NCBI GenBank assembly: GCA_046732855.1
Contig: JBKPNX010000058.1
Span: 1 to 24,688 of the forward strand
Length of the DNA: 24,688 nucleotides
DNA from: JBKPNX01 sp046732855
GTDB lineage: Bacteria; Pseudomonadota; Alphaproteobacteria; Geminicoccales; Geminicoccaceae
Reading direction: 5' to 3'
Shown: one piece after another, positions 6,887-14,729 of the stretch
Layout: each line of letters begins with the position of its first letter
How positions within the stretch are numbered: the first letter of the stretch is position 1
The notes under the pieces: model-generated
The model's database searches: none
Told to the model about the DNA's origin: nothing
Seen by the model: the letters and a program-made list of their open reading frames with translations, nothing else
Made by a program: the position numbers and the translations under genes

Positions 6887-6982
6887 CTGGACCGCGGTGA
6901 CGATCGCAGCCATAGTGCGGCCGGGCTGCATCGGGGTGGTCGAGGGGTGTTGCGGGATCTGAGAGCCAACAGCTTGTTCACG

Positions 6983-7339
6983 ATGCTGCGCACGTGGCTG
7001 CACGGCGAGCTGGTCGGGGTGGACGATTTCGGCAATCGCTACTACCGCGAGCGGGGCTATCGCGACCGCCGCGCCCCGGGATGGCGCACCGAGCGGCGCT
7101 GGGTCGTGTTCAGCCGCGACGCCGATCCGACCCGCGTGCCGACCGGCTGGGTCGGCTGGCTGCACGGCCGTTTCGCGGAGCCGCCGAGCGAGCAGCCCCT
7201 GCCGGCGCCGTCCTGGGCGAAGGAGCGGCTGCCCAACCTGACCGGCACGCCGGCCGCCTATCTGCCGCCCGGCGCGATCGAGCGCGGCGGCCACCGCGCC
7301 CCGGCAACCGGCGATTACGAGGCCTGGCGACCGGAGTAG
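6983..7339 (+). CDS. NDUFA12-like NADH:ubiquinone oxidoreductase accessory subunit
   Basis: This small basic protein (118 residues from the ATG at 6983) matches the NDUFA12 / 17.2-kDa family, an accessory subunit of respiratory complex I found in alphaproteobacteria and mitochondria, on the matrix/cytoplasmic arm near the membrane. The core is visible: GELVGVDDFGNRYYRE near the N-terminus, then RRWVVFSRDADPTRVPTGWVGWLHGRF, then a Pro-rich tail with PNLTGTPAAYLPPG. The frame is open upstream to 6836, but that part has no family similarity. A TTG at 6974 with GAGAG 8 bases upstream is an alternative start adding three residues. It diverges from nrdJ, and the next gene (cyclase) converges on it with only 18 bp between stops. 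Family members usually stand alone rather than in the nuo operon, as here. Confidence 0.9.
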   Translation: MLRTWLHGELVGVDDFGNRYYRERGYRDRRAPGWRTERRWVVFSRDADPTRVPTGWVGWLHGRFAEPPSEQPLPAPSWAKERLPNLTGTPAAYLPPGAIERGGHRAPATGDYEAWRPE

Positions 7340-7357
7340 CGCGCGACCGTGCTGCCC

Positions 7358-10300
7358 TCAGAAGCTCGCGAGCGCGTGCTCCAGCCGCGGTAGCGCGATG
7401 AGGCAGCCCAAGCGCCTTCCTTCGGCTGCGAGGCGCTCCAGCTCTTCTTTGGTGACAGCGCTCGCGCGACCTCGCCCCACCGCCGCCAGCACGCGCCCCC
7501 GCGTGACGAAAAACTCGGCCCACGTCAAGGGCTCTGCCTGCGTGTAGCCCGCCAGCGCCTCGGCGTGGCGCACGGCCTCGTCCCAGGCGCTGACCTGCAG
7601 GCACGCCTCGATCGCGTCCCGCCGGAATTGGAGATGGTTGTGGCATGCCGACCCGGCCGCCAGCAGAGCCTCGCCCTCCGCGAGCGCTTCGGCGCGGACC
7701 CGTTCGTCGACGGTGGCGAGCGCCAGGATCGCCAAGATAGTGGGACCGATAAATGCCATTCCGGTCTGCCGGCTGATCGACAATGCTTCGCTGAGGGCGG
7801 CGACAGCCTCCGCCTGACGTCCGACTACCCGGTGCAGTTCCGCCTGAAACGCCAGAGCCTCAGCCTCGAAGCGGAGCGCACCCAGCTGCTGTGACAGGAT
7901 CAGCGCCCGCTCGACGTGGGACCAGGCCTCGCCCGTGTCGCCCAGGGCGTGGCGGCAGAAATACGCCCCGTGGTGCGCAATCATCTCGGCCCGCCCATGA
8001 CCGACGCGAACCGCCGCGGCGACCGCGGTCAGGGCGTCCTCAACGGCCGTCTCGGACCCCTGCGCGTACCACCGCGTGATCGCCATCATCGGCCGATTGG
8101 CGACCTCGATCCGGCCGAGACCATGGCGGCTCGCGAGGTCGACGCAGGCTCGGAAATGCCGGTAAGCACTGATCAGGCGACCGCGCAGGTATTCGGCATC
8201 GCCGAGGCCACCGAGGGCCTGCGCCTCCGCTTCGGGGGACCCGCTCCCTCGCGCGAGTTCGAGACAGAGGCGGTGCTCGGCGAGGCAGCCCTCGATGTTG
8301 CCGCGCGGGAAATGCAGGTTGCCGCGCAGGAAATGGATGCGGGCGCGCATTTCCACGAGCCCGTGCTGCTCAGCCGCAGCCTGAGCGCGGTCCAGATCGG
8401 CGAAGGCGCCGTCGAGATCGTCGGTGACCCTTTTTACCGCGGCCAGTCCGAGCCACGCCGAAGCCCTTGCGCGATCGTCTCCAGCAAACTCGAGCGCCCG
8501 CTCGTAGGCGACCCGCGCTTCGGCCATCGCACCGAGGTCGTGGAGGATCTCGCCGTGCAGGCACGTGAGCGCAAATCGGGCGGCGGGAAGGGCGGCAAGC
8601 GCGAGACCGCGCTCGGCCAGCCCACGCGCGCGCTCGTAGTGGTAATCCGCGGCCTGGGCGCGCGCGGCCTCGAGATAGGCGTGCGGCGCCTCGGGATCCT
8701 CGGCCCGATCGAGGTGCTCGGCGCGTAGAACCAGATCGCGCGTCGCGAACCAGTCCGCGGCCCGCCGATGCAGCTGGCGGCGTCTTGGCTTCAGCAGGGT
8801 GTCGTAGACCGCATCGCGAATCAGCGCATGGGCGAACAGGAAATCGTCGCCGATCGGGCGAATCAAGAAGCGCTCGACCAGCGCCGCGCAACTGTAGTCG
8901 GGGGTCTCGAGCGCTTGGCGCAGCGCGTCGAGGGCGAACCGCTGGCCGAAAATGGCGGCGGTCTGGAGCGCTTGCTTGTCGAAGGGATCCAGCTGATCCA
9001 TCCGCGCCTGGACCAGGCTTTGCACCGAACCTGGAACCGCGGCCCCGGCGGAATCCTCGGCGTGGCGCAGCAGTTGCTCCAGGAACAAGGGGTTGCCGGC
9101 GGCGCGCTCGACGCAGCGCCGGGCGAAGTCGCTGGTCGCCTCAAAATAAGCCGCGGCGAGCGCGCTCGCCTCGGGCGGGCGCAGCGGCCCGAGATCGATG
9201 GTCACGAGCGGAGCGCCGCCGATGCTGGCGCGCCACGCGCGGTCGAGCGGATCGCCCTCGATTCGCGAGGTCAGGATGAGGAGGACGGGGCAGGCGGCCG
9301 CGGTCTCGGCCAGGCTCGCCAGATGTTCGAGGGTCGCCTGATCGGCCCAATGCACATCCTCGATGGCGAGCAGGAGAGGCGCACGCGTGCTGGCCTGCCG
9401 CACCAGCGCCGCAACCGTGTCGCGCACGCCGCGGCGGCGCGTTGCCCCGTCCATGGCGTCGTAGAGCGCGCGCAGCGCGGTCGGCTGCGGCAAATCGAGC
9501 AGATCGTTGAGGAAAACCCGGCGATCGAGAAGGGCCAAATCCGCGGCGACGGCCCGCTCGAGCGCCGCCTGCCTGGCCGCCGGCTCGCTGCCGGCGCGCA
9601 GCCCGAACAGACTGCGCATCAGCGCCCGGATCGCGTCCTGCCCGGTGCCCGCGCCGAAGTCGAGCACCAGCCCGGTGTGACAGGCGAAGCCCTCGGCCGC
9701 CGCCTGCGCCTGGAACTCCTCGATCAGACGCGTCTTGCCGATCCCCGCTTCGCCGCGGACCACGACCGTCTGGCCCGCACGGCTCGTGCGACAGGCGATC
9801 AGCGCGTCCCGGAACCCGGCGAGCTCGACGCGCCGGCCGACGAACGGCCGATCCTCGCGCGCGACCTCGACCAAGCCGATCAGACGCCATGCCGTGACCG
9901 GCTCGGCCAAGCCCTTGACCGCAAGGCTGCCCGCCTGATCGAAGCTGAAGCCGGGCCGCAGCATGTGCCGCACCCCGTCCGAGATCAGAATGATGCCAGC
10001 TGCCGCGGCATCGGTCAGGCGCGAGGCGAGGTTCACCGAGTCGCCGGTGATGCTGTAAGTCCGGTGGCCGGCGCCGCCGCTCGCCACGACCTGGCCGCTC
10101 GCGATGCCGATGTGCACCTTCAGGTCCAGGCCGAGCTCCCGGCTCAAATCCGGCATGGCGTCCTGGATCGCGAGCGCGGCGCGCACCGCCCGCTCCGGGT
10201 CGTTGCCGTGCGCCACCGGCGCGCCGAAGACCGCCATGGCGCAGTCGCCGATGTGCTTATCGATGGTGCCCCCGAACCGCTCGATCAGGCCGTCGACGAG

Positions 10301-10618
10301 GCTGAAGAAGCGGTCGGTCAAGTCGTGCACCGCCTCGGCCCCGAGCTCGTTGGTCAGGCGGGTGTACCCGGCCAGGTCGCAGAACAGCACGGTCACCTGT
10401 CGGCGCTCGCCGTCGGCGGTGGCTGGCCGCGACGCTGGCGCTTTCGCCTTCGAGGCGGCGTCGCCTGCGCCCAGCCGGTGGCCGCAGCCGCCGCAAAACT
10501 TAGCCTCGGCCTGGTTGAGGAAACCGCATTCCGGACAGGCCGCAGGCAGCGCCGCGCCGCAATCGGCGCAAAAGCGGCGTTCTTCCCGGTTTTCGGCTCC
10601 GCATGCCGGACAGTTCAT
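7358..10618 (-). CDS. Zinc-ribbon / class III nucleotide cyclase / ATPase / TPR regulator
   Basis: This 1086-residue protein combines several modules. Residues 1-45 carry two zinc ribbons (CPAC...CADC and CPEC...CGGC). Residues about 74-235 form a class III cyclase domain with metal Asp81 (FCDLAGYT) and Asp125, substrate Lys121, Ser189 at the second specificity site (as in the IIIb subgroup) and transition-state Asn196/Arg200 (SVNLASRL), so it looks active, probably making cAMP. Residues about 258-520 are a STAND-like/AAA_16 ATPase with Walker A GEAGIGKT (289-296) and Walker B ending in Glu420-Asp421. The remainder is Ala-rich helical repeats of TPR type. No transmembrane segment is visible. 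The start at 10618 puts the first ribbon at the N-terminus; the longer open frame upstream overlaps the neighbouring gene and is not used. Substrate and trigger are unknown. A stand-alone signalling gene is likely. Confidence 0.92.
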   Translation of the reverse strand: MNCPACGAENREERRFCADCGAALPAACPECGFLNQAEAKFCGGCGHRLGAGDAASKAKAPASRPATADGERRQVTVLFCDLAGYTRLTNELGAEAVHDLTDRFFSLVDGLIERFGGTIDKHIGDCAMAVFGAPVAHGNDPERAVRAALAIQDAMPDLSRELGLDLKVHIGIASGQVVASGGAGHRTYSITGDSVNLASRLTDAAAAGIILISDGVRHMLRPGFSFDQAGSLAVKGLAEPVTAWRLIGLVEVAREDRPFVGRRVELAGFRDALIACRTSRAGQTVVVRGEAGIGKTRLIEEFQAQAAAEGFACHTGLVLDFGAGTGQDAIRALMRSLFGLRAGSEPAARQAALERAVAADLALLDRRVFLNDLLDLPQPTALRALYDAMDGATRRRGVRDTVAALVRQASTRAPLLLAIEDVHWADQATLEHLASLAETAAACPVLLILTSRIEGDPLDRAWRASIGGAPLVTIDLGPLRPPEASALAAAYFEATSDFARRCVERAAGNPLFLEQLLRHAEDSAGAAVPGSVQSLVQARMDQLDPFDKQALQTAAIFGQRFALDALRQALETPDYSCAALVERFLIRPIGDDFLFAHALIRDAVYDTLLKPRRRQLHRRAADWFATRDLVLRAEHLDRAEDPEAPHAYLEAARAQAADYHYERARGLAERGLALAALPAARFALTCLHGEILHDLGAMAEARVAYERALEFAGDDRARASAWLGLAAVKRVTDDLDGAFADLDRAQAAAEQHGLVEMRARIHFLRGNLHFPRGNIEGCLAEHRLCLELARGSGSPEAEAQALGGLGDAEYLRGRLISAYRHFRACVDLASRHGLGRIEVANRPMMAITRWYAQGSETAVEDALTAVAAAVRVGHGRAEMIAHHGAYFCRHALGDTGEAWSHVERALILSQQLGALRFEAEALAFQAELHRVVGRQAEAVAALSEALSISRQTGMAFIGPTILAILALATVDERVRAEALAEGEALLAAGSACHNHLQFRRDAIEACLQVSAWDEAVRHAEALAGYTQAEPLTWAEFFVTRGRVLAAVGRGRASAVTKEELERLAAEGRRLGCLIALPRLEHALASF

Positions 10619-10770
10619 CGACGGCTCGAGTCGGGTGGTAACTCCGGCAGAACCTAGTGTCCGGCCGCCCCACTGCGCAAGAATTGCCGAGCCGGCCGGT
10701 GGCGGATCAAGGGTCATTCGTCTCGCGTCGGGTGCGGCCCCGGCGGGCAGGCGGCTTCGTATTTCGACCT

Positions 10771-11445
10771 TTACGACGGCGTCGCGGGCGTCCCGCGCGC
10801 GGCGACCGCGACGTCGAGCAGGTCGGCCAGGATCTCGTGCGGCTGGGCGCCGGTGATGGCGTGCTCGTGATCGACGATGAACACCGGCACGCCCTGGATG
10901 CCCGCGCGCACGGCCTGCTGGTGGGCGGCGATCACCTCGCGCTCCAGGCGATCGCCTGCCAGGAACGCGCTGACCTCGTCGCGATCGAGCCCTGCTTCTG
11001 CGCCAATGGCCGCGAGGACGTCGGGGCGACCGACGTCGCGGCCGTCCTGGAACAGCGCGCGAAACAGAGCGCGGATCACGGCATCGGCCCGGCCCCGCTC
11101 GTCGGCGAACAGGATCAGGCGCTGGGCGAGCGTGGTGTTCGGGGTGCGCGGCATGCGCTCGAACGCGAACTCGATCCCGTCCGGCCGGGCGCTGTCCACG
11201 ATGCGCTGATAGACCCGTCCCGCATCGCCGCCGAACTTGCGGCGCACGTAGGTGGCCCGATCCATACCCTCGGGCGGCAGGTGCGGGTTCAACAGGAACG
11301 GCCGCCAATGCAGGCGCACCGGCCAGGCCGGGCGCATGGCGCGCGCCCGATCGAGGCGGACCAGCCCGAGATAGCACCAGGGGCAGGCGAGATCGGCGAC
11401 GAAGTCGATCTCGATCGGCTCGACCTCGGACGGGAGCTCACTCAT
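10771..11445 (-). CDS. DsbA-family (FrnE-like) oxidoreductase
   Basis: This 224-residue thioredoxin-fold protein has CPWC at 21-24 right after the first strand (IEIDFVADLA), a helical insertion in the middle, and a GVPVFIVD cis-proline segment near the C-terminus, as in the DsbA/FrnE/2-hydroxychromene-2-carboxylate isomerase superfamily. FrnE-like members are cytoplasmic dithiol-disulfide enzymes; the absence of a signal peptide agrees. CPWC retains both cysteines, which favours redox activity over the isomerase group. The ATG at 11445 has GGAG 7 bases upstream. It lies 81 bp after a codirectional VOC gene and 152 bp before the cyclase gene, so partial cotranscription is possible. The physiological substrate cannot be told. 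Confidence 0.9.
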   Translation of the reverse strand: MSELPSEVEPIEIDFVADLACPWCYLGLVRLDRARAMRPAWPVRLHWRPFLLNPHLPPEGMDRATYVRRKFGGDAGRVYQRIVDSARPDGIEFAFERMPRTPNTTLAQRLILFADERGRADAVIRALFRALFQDGRDVGRPDVLAAIGAEAGLDRDEVSAFLAGDRLEREVIAAHQQAVRAGIQGVPVFIVDHEHAITGAQPHEILADLLDVAVAARGTPATPS

Positions 11446-11526
11446 CTTTCGCTCCGTGGCTGCGCACCTGCGAGGCAATCTAGCCCGTCGTCGCGGCGGG
11501 ACCAGCACGCGCGCGGGCAGGCCTGC

Positions 11527-11940
11527 TCACCCGCCGCCCACCTCGGGCAGGCCCCAGATCCTCGGGGTCGCCAGCTCCAGGCTGTTGCCGGCGGGGTCAC
11601 GGAAGTAGAACGAGCGGCCGCCGCGCGGCCAGTCCACCTCCTGCTCGATCGCCACGCCGGCCGCCTCCAGGCGTTTCTTCCAGCATTCCAGGTCGGCCTC
11701 GGCCACCGCGAAGCAGGCATGGCCGGGGCCCTGCGCGCCGTGCGCCGGCACGTTGCGGCCGGCGCTCGCGGCCCGTGGCTCGAACAGCAGCAGCATGCCG
11801 GCGCCGCATCTGAAGAACACGAACAGATCATCCTTCCTGCTGTCCAGCTCGAGGCCGAGCAGGTCGCCATAGAAGCGCTCGGCGGCGGCCAGATCGTCGA
11901 CGTAGAGGATGGTCTCGAGCACCCGATCGATCGCGCGCAT
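11527..11940 (-). CDS. VOC (glyoxalase/bleomycin-resistance fold) protein
   Basis: This 137-residue protein has two beta-alpha-beta-beta-beta modules of the vicinal oxygen chelate superfamily: ETILYVDDLAAAERFYGDLLGL first, and FYFRDPAGNSLELATP in the second. Possible metal ligands are Glu9, His74 (GPGHACFAV) and Glu122. VOC members include glyoxalase I, dioxygenases and antibiotic-binding proteins, and the sequence does not decide between them. The ATG at 11940 has AGGAGG 6 bases upstream, which fixes the start although the frame extends further. It is divergent from the alpha/beta hydrolase gene, with a near-palindrome at 12023-12037 between them, and is followed by the DsbA-family gene. Confidence 0.88.
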   Translation of the reverse strand: MRAIDRVLETILYVDDLAAAERFYGDLLGLELDSRKDDLFVFFRCGAGMLLLFEPRAASAGRNVPAHGAQGPGHACFAVAEADLECWKKRLEAAGVAIEQEVDWPRGGRSFYFRDPAGNSLELATPRIWGLPEVGGG

Positions 11941-12022
11941 CGGCACCTCCTGCACGCGGTTCCCCTCAGTGTAGCGGCAACCGTGGCGCGCGGCCGAAGG
12001 TCCCGCGTCACCGCTGCTCGCT

Positions 12023-12037
12023 GGACATCCGGTGTCC
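12023..12037. promoter_or_regulatory. Operator-like inverted repeat in a divergent intergenic region
   Basis: GGACA-N5-TGTCC has perfect 5-bp arms and mostly symmetric centre (TCCGG with one mismatch). It lies in the 271-bp gap between the VOC gene (minus) and the hydrolase gene (plus), where a regulator of either could bind. No regulator gene is adjacent; the match could be chance in GC-rich DNA. Confidence 0.3.
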
Positions 12038-12211
12038 CGCGCGCGCAGATTCGCACTTCCACAGGTAGTGCTGGAGTTTTGTTGTGGGAGAGCTCGATGC
12101 CCCGAACCCGCGCAGCCATCGGGCACGGCTCGAGCATTTGGCGCATGAGCGGCCGGTACGCCGGCGAGGCGGACATTCGTTGAGCGTGCGCCCGCGCAGG
12201 AGGGCCCGCGG

Positions 12212-13147
12212 GTGGCGTTGATCGTGCGTCCTCGCCAGAGAGCCCGCGAGTGGGCCGCGGGATTAGCTGACAGGCAGCGTTCTGAGAACCTGACGCTTCG
12301 CCTGCCGGACGGCCGTACCCTGGGCTACGCCGAATACGGCGCGGCGCGCGGCAAGCCGATCCTGGTGTTTCACGGCAGCCCCGGGGCACGGCTGCAAGCG
12401 CGCGTCGCCCATGCGCCCGCGCTCGCGCGCAACGTCCGGATCATCGCGCCCGATCGGCCAGGCCAAGGCCTGTCCACAGGACGGCCGGGGCGCGTGATCG
12501 AGGACTGGCCGGACGACGTGCGCGAGCTGGCCGACGCGCTCGAAATCGGCCGGTTCGCGGTGGTCGGCATCTCGGGCGGCGGGCCGTACGCCGCTGCCTG
12601 CGCCTGGCGGCTACCCGGACGGGTCAACTGCGCCGGGATCATCAGCGGAGTCGTGCCCGGGGCCGGGCCGGATCTCGCGGCCGACCTGCGCCGCCGCGGT
12701 CTGGGCCTGTTGAACCTCGTCCTGGACATGCCCTGGCTGCTGCGCGCGATCATGGATCTGGGCGCGCTGCCGTGCCGCCGGCTGTCCCGCCGCATCTTCG
12801 AGCTCGTGCGCGCGCTGGCGCCGCCCGAGGACGAGGCGGTGCTGCGCCGGCCGGAGGTGGCGGCGGCGCTCAGCGCGGGCCTGCGCGAGGCCTTCCGCAG
12901 CGGCGGCCAGGGCGTGGCGGACGAGCTCCTGCTGCTGATGCGGCCCTGGACCGTCCGCCTGGACGAAATCGAGGCGCCGGTGCGGCTGTGGCACGGCGAA
13001 GCCGACAGCATCGTGCCGGTGGCCATGGGCCGGCTACTGGCGGACACCATCCGTCACTGCCGCGCCGAGTTCGTCCCCGGCGCCGGCCACTATCTTGTGT
13101 TCGACCGCATCGGACCGATCCTCGACGCCATGACGTCGGGCGCTTGA
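12212..13147 (+). CDS. Alpha/beta-fold hydrolase
   Basis: This 311-residue protein has a complete serine-hydrolase triad. The oxyanion motif HGSPG (54-58) follows strand 3, the nucleophile elbow is GISGG with Ser121, the acid is Asp265 (HGEADSIVP) and the base is His293 (GAGHYLVF). A long helical cap (about 155-245) sits between strands 6 and 7. It resembles cytoplasmic hydrolases annotated broadly as alpha/beta hydrolases; no signal peptide is seen and the substrate is unknown. Translation starts at GTG 12212, with GGAGG about 9 bases upstream; there is no nearby ATG in frame before conserved sequence. It faces aroC tail to tail with 26 bp between stops and no clear terminator. Confidence 0.9.
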   Translation: MALIVRPRQRAREWAAGLADRQRSENLTLRLPDGRTLGYAEYGAARGKPILVFHGSPGARLQARVAHAPALARNVRIIAPDRPGQGLSTGRPGRVIEDWPDDVRELADALEIGRFAVVGISGGGPYAAACAWRLPGRVNCAGIISGVVPGAGPDLAADLRRRGLGLLNLVLDMPWLLRAIMDLGALPCRRLSRRIFELVRALAPPEDEAVLRRPEVAAALSAGLREAFRSGGQGVADELLLLMRPWTVRLDEIEAPVRLWHGEADSIVPVAMGRLLADTIRHCRAEFVPGAGHYLVFDRIGPILDAMTSGA

Positions 13148-13173
13148 CCCGCTGCGCCACGACCGGCGCTGCG

Positions 13174-14259
13174 CTACGCGCCAAGAGTGCCGACGAGCGC
13201 GCGCTGGCGCAGCAGGTGGTCGGCGAGCACGATCGCCAGCATCGCCTCGCCGACCGGCACCGCGCGGATGCCGACGCACGGGTCGTGACGGCCCTTGGTC
13301 ACCACCTCGATCTCGTGGCCGAAGCGGTCGATCGAGCGGCGCGGGATCAGGATCGAGCTGGTCGGCTTGACCGCGAACCGCACCACGACATCCTGGCCGG
13401 TCGAGATGCCGCCGAGGATGCCGCCGGCGTGGTTGGACAGGAACAAAGGCCGACCGTCGTTGCCGATCCGGATCTCATCCGCGTTGTCCTCGCCGGACAG
13501 CTCGGCGGCGCCAAAGCCGGCGCCGATCTCGACGCCCTTCACTGCATTGATGCTCATGATCGCCTTGGCCAGATCCGCATCCAGCTTGTCGTAGGCGGGC
13601 TCGCCGAGGCCGGCGGGGACCCCCGAGGCGACCACCTCGATCACCGCGCCGAGCGAGGAGCCGCGCTTGCGCACGTCCATGAGCAGCGCCTCCCAGCGCG
13701 CGGCCGCCGCAGCATCGGGGCACCAGAACGGGTTGCGCTCGACCTCGTTCCAGTCCCAGGCGGCGCGCTCGATGCGGTCCGACCCGATCTGGATCAGCGC
13801 GCCCTGGATGGCCACGCCCTCGCCCAGCACCTTGCGCGCGATCGCGCCGGCGGCGACCCGCATCGCCGTCTCGCGCGCGCTCGCCCGGCCTCCGCCGCGA
13901 TAATCGCGGATGCCGTACTTGGCATGATAGGTGAAGTCGGCGTGGCCGGGCCGGAACTGGTCCTTGATCGCGCCGTAGTCCTTCGAGCGGGCGTCGACGT
14001 TCTCGATGACGAGGGCAATGGGGGCGCCCGTGGTCTGGCCCTCGAACACGCCGGACATGATTTTCACCGCGTCCGGCTCGCGCCGCTGGGTCGTGAACTT
14101 CGACTGGCTCGGGCGGCGCCGGTCCAGCCAGCGCTGGATCTCCGGCTCGGCAAGCGGCAGGCGAGGGGGCACGCCGTCGACCACGCAGCCGATCGCGGGC
14201 CCATGGCTCTCGCCCCAGGTCATATACCGGAACAACTGGCCGAAGCTGTTGCCGGCCAT
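13174..14259 (-). CDS. aroC: Chorismate synthase
   Basis: This 361-residue protein is the last enzyme of the shikimate pathway, converting 5-enolpyruvylshikimate 3-phosphate to chorismate with reduced FMN. It has the family start MAGNSFGQLFRYMTWGESHGPAIG, the RRPSQSKFTTQRREPD segment, the HADFTYHAKYGIRDYRGGGRASARET signature (residues about 106-131; split here between two motifs, FTYHAKYGIRDY and GGGRASARET) and the late GISTGQDVVVRFAVKPTSS region. Length is typical. GGGAAG lies about 8 bases before the ATG. It is the last gene of a tight minus-strand run and sits 28 bp after a VOC gene. Its product feeds the prephenate dehydratase encoded elsewhere in the window. Confidence 0.97.
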   Translation of the reverse strand: MAGNSFGQLFRYMTWGESHGPAIGCVVDGVPPRLPLAEPEIQRWLDRRRPSQSKFTTQRREPDAVKIMSGVFEGQTTGAPIALVIENVDARSKDYGAIKDQFRPGHADFTYHAKYGIRDYRGGGRASARETAMRVAAGAIARKVLGEGVAIQGALIQIGSDRIERAAWDWNEVERNPFWCPDAAAAARWEALLMDVRKRGSSLGAVIEVVASGVPAGLGEPAYDKLDADLAKAIMSINAVKGVEIGAGFGAAELSGEDNADEIRIGNDGRPLFLSNHAGGILGGISTGQDVVVRFAVKPTSSILIPRRSIDRFGHEIEVVTKGRHDPCVGIRAVPVGEAMLAIVLADHLLRQRALVGTLGA

Positions 14260-14287
14260 CGGTCAGCTTCCCGCCAGCCCTGCCAGA

Positions 14288-14695
14288 CTACTGCGGCGCG
14301 GCTGGCCGCACGGGGTCGGCGGCGGTCGGCAGCTCATGCCAGATCTCGACCTCGTAGCCGTCGGGATCGCGGCAGAACAGGTACGGTTCGCCGGGGCAGA
14401 ACTCGCCGCGCCTCAGGATCTTGCCGCCGGCGCGCTCGACCGCCCGCGCCGCCTCGTCGATGTCGGCCGGATCGACCAGCCGGAACCCGAAATGGGCGAT
14501 CCCGCCGGAGCCGGCAACGCGCAAGCCGGTCTCCTCGAGCACCAGGACGTCCCGGCAGCCGGGCGTCTGCGCCTGGATGAAGCCGTTTTCGCGGTGCACC
14601 GCGACCATGCCGAACACGTCCTGGTAGAAGCGGAAGGCCCGGTCGGCGTCCTGCACGGCGAGCGCGATGTGGCTCAGCCCGAACGTCTCGATCAT
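14288..14695 (-). CDS. VOC (glyoxalase-like) metalloprotein
   Basis: This 135-residue VOC protein has apparent metal ligands His9 (LSHIALAV), His68 (GGIAHFGFRL) and Glu117 (GYEVEIWHEL), a better-preserved triad than that of the other VOC protein in the window. The closing FCRDPDGYEVEIW is the standard second-module end. Fosfomycin-resistance-type and dioxygenase-type members share this layout, so the substrate stays open. GGGAGAGGG precedes the ATG at 14695. It lies 34 bp after fabI and 28 bp before aroC, so it is very likely cotranscribed with both. From memory, the fabI-aroC interval in many rhizobia carries a histidine-phosphatase-like gene instead; that comparison was not run here. Confidence 0.9.
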   Translation of the reverse strand: MIETFGLSHIALAVQDADRAFRFYQDVFGMVAVHRENGFIQAQTPGCRDVLVLEETGLRVAGSGGIAHFGFRLVDPADIDEAARAVERAGGKILRRGEFCPGEPYLFCRDPDGYEVEIWHELPTAADPVRPAAPQ

Positions 14696-14729
14696 CCACC
14701 CTCTCCCGCGCCAGCGTCCCTGCGCTCGA

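Larger units (their letters stand above)
6419..6973. other. Divergent control region between nrdJ and the NDUFA12-like gene
   Basis: This 555-bp region holds no supported gene of normal size. It contains alternative leader hairpins (6462-6490), two NrdR-like boxes (6635-6682), a perfect DnaA-type 9-mer (6848-6856) and a 14-bp tandem duplication (6859-6886). An 18-codon ORF with GGAGG upstream (6758-6814) is possible but weak. I searched by eye for a B12-box (complement of CAGTGGC context) in the nrdJ leader and found none. Confidence 0.7.

Noticed and set aside
10619..11377. N-terminal extension of the cyclase protein by 253 residues
   Set aside because: That part overlaps the DsbA-family gene in another frame and is Arg/Pro-rich; the zinc ribbon beginning at the ATG at 10618 is the natural N-terminus.
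8768..12183. Long plus-strand open frames opposite the cyclase, DsbA-family and VOC genes
   Set aside because: They lie antisense to well-supported genes and their low-complexity Arg/Gly/Ala/Gln composition is that of shadow frames.
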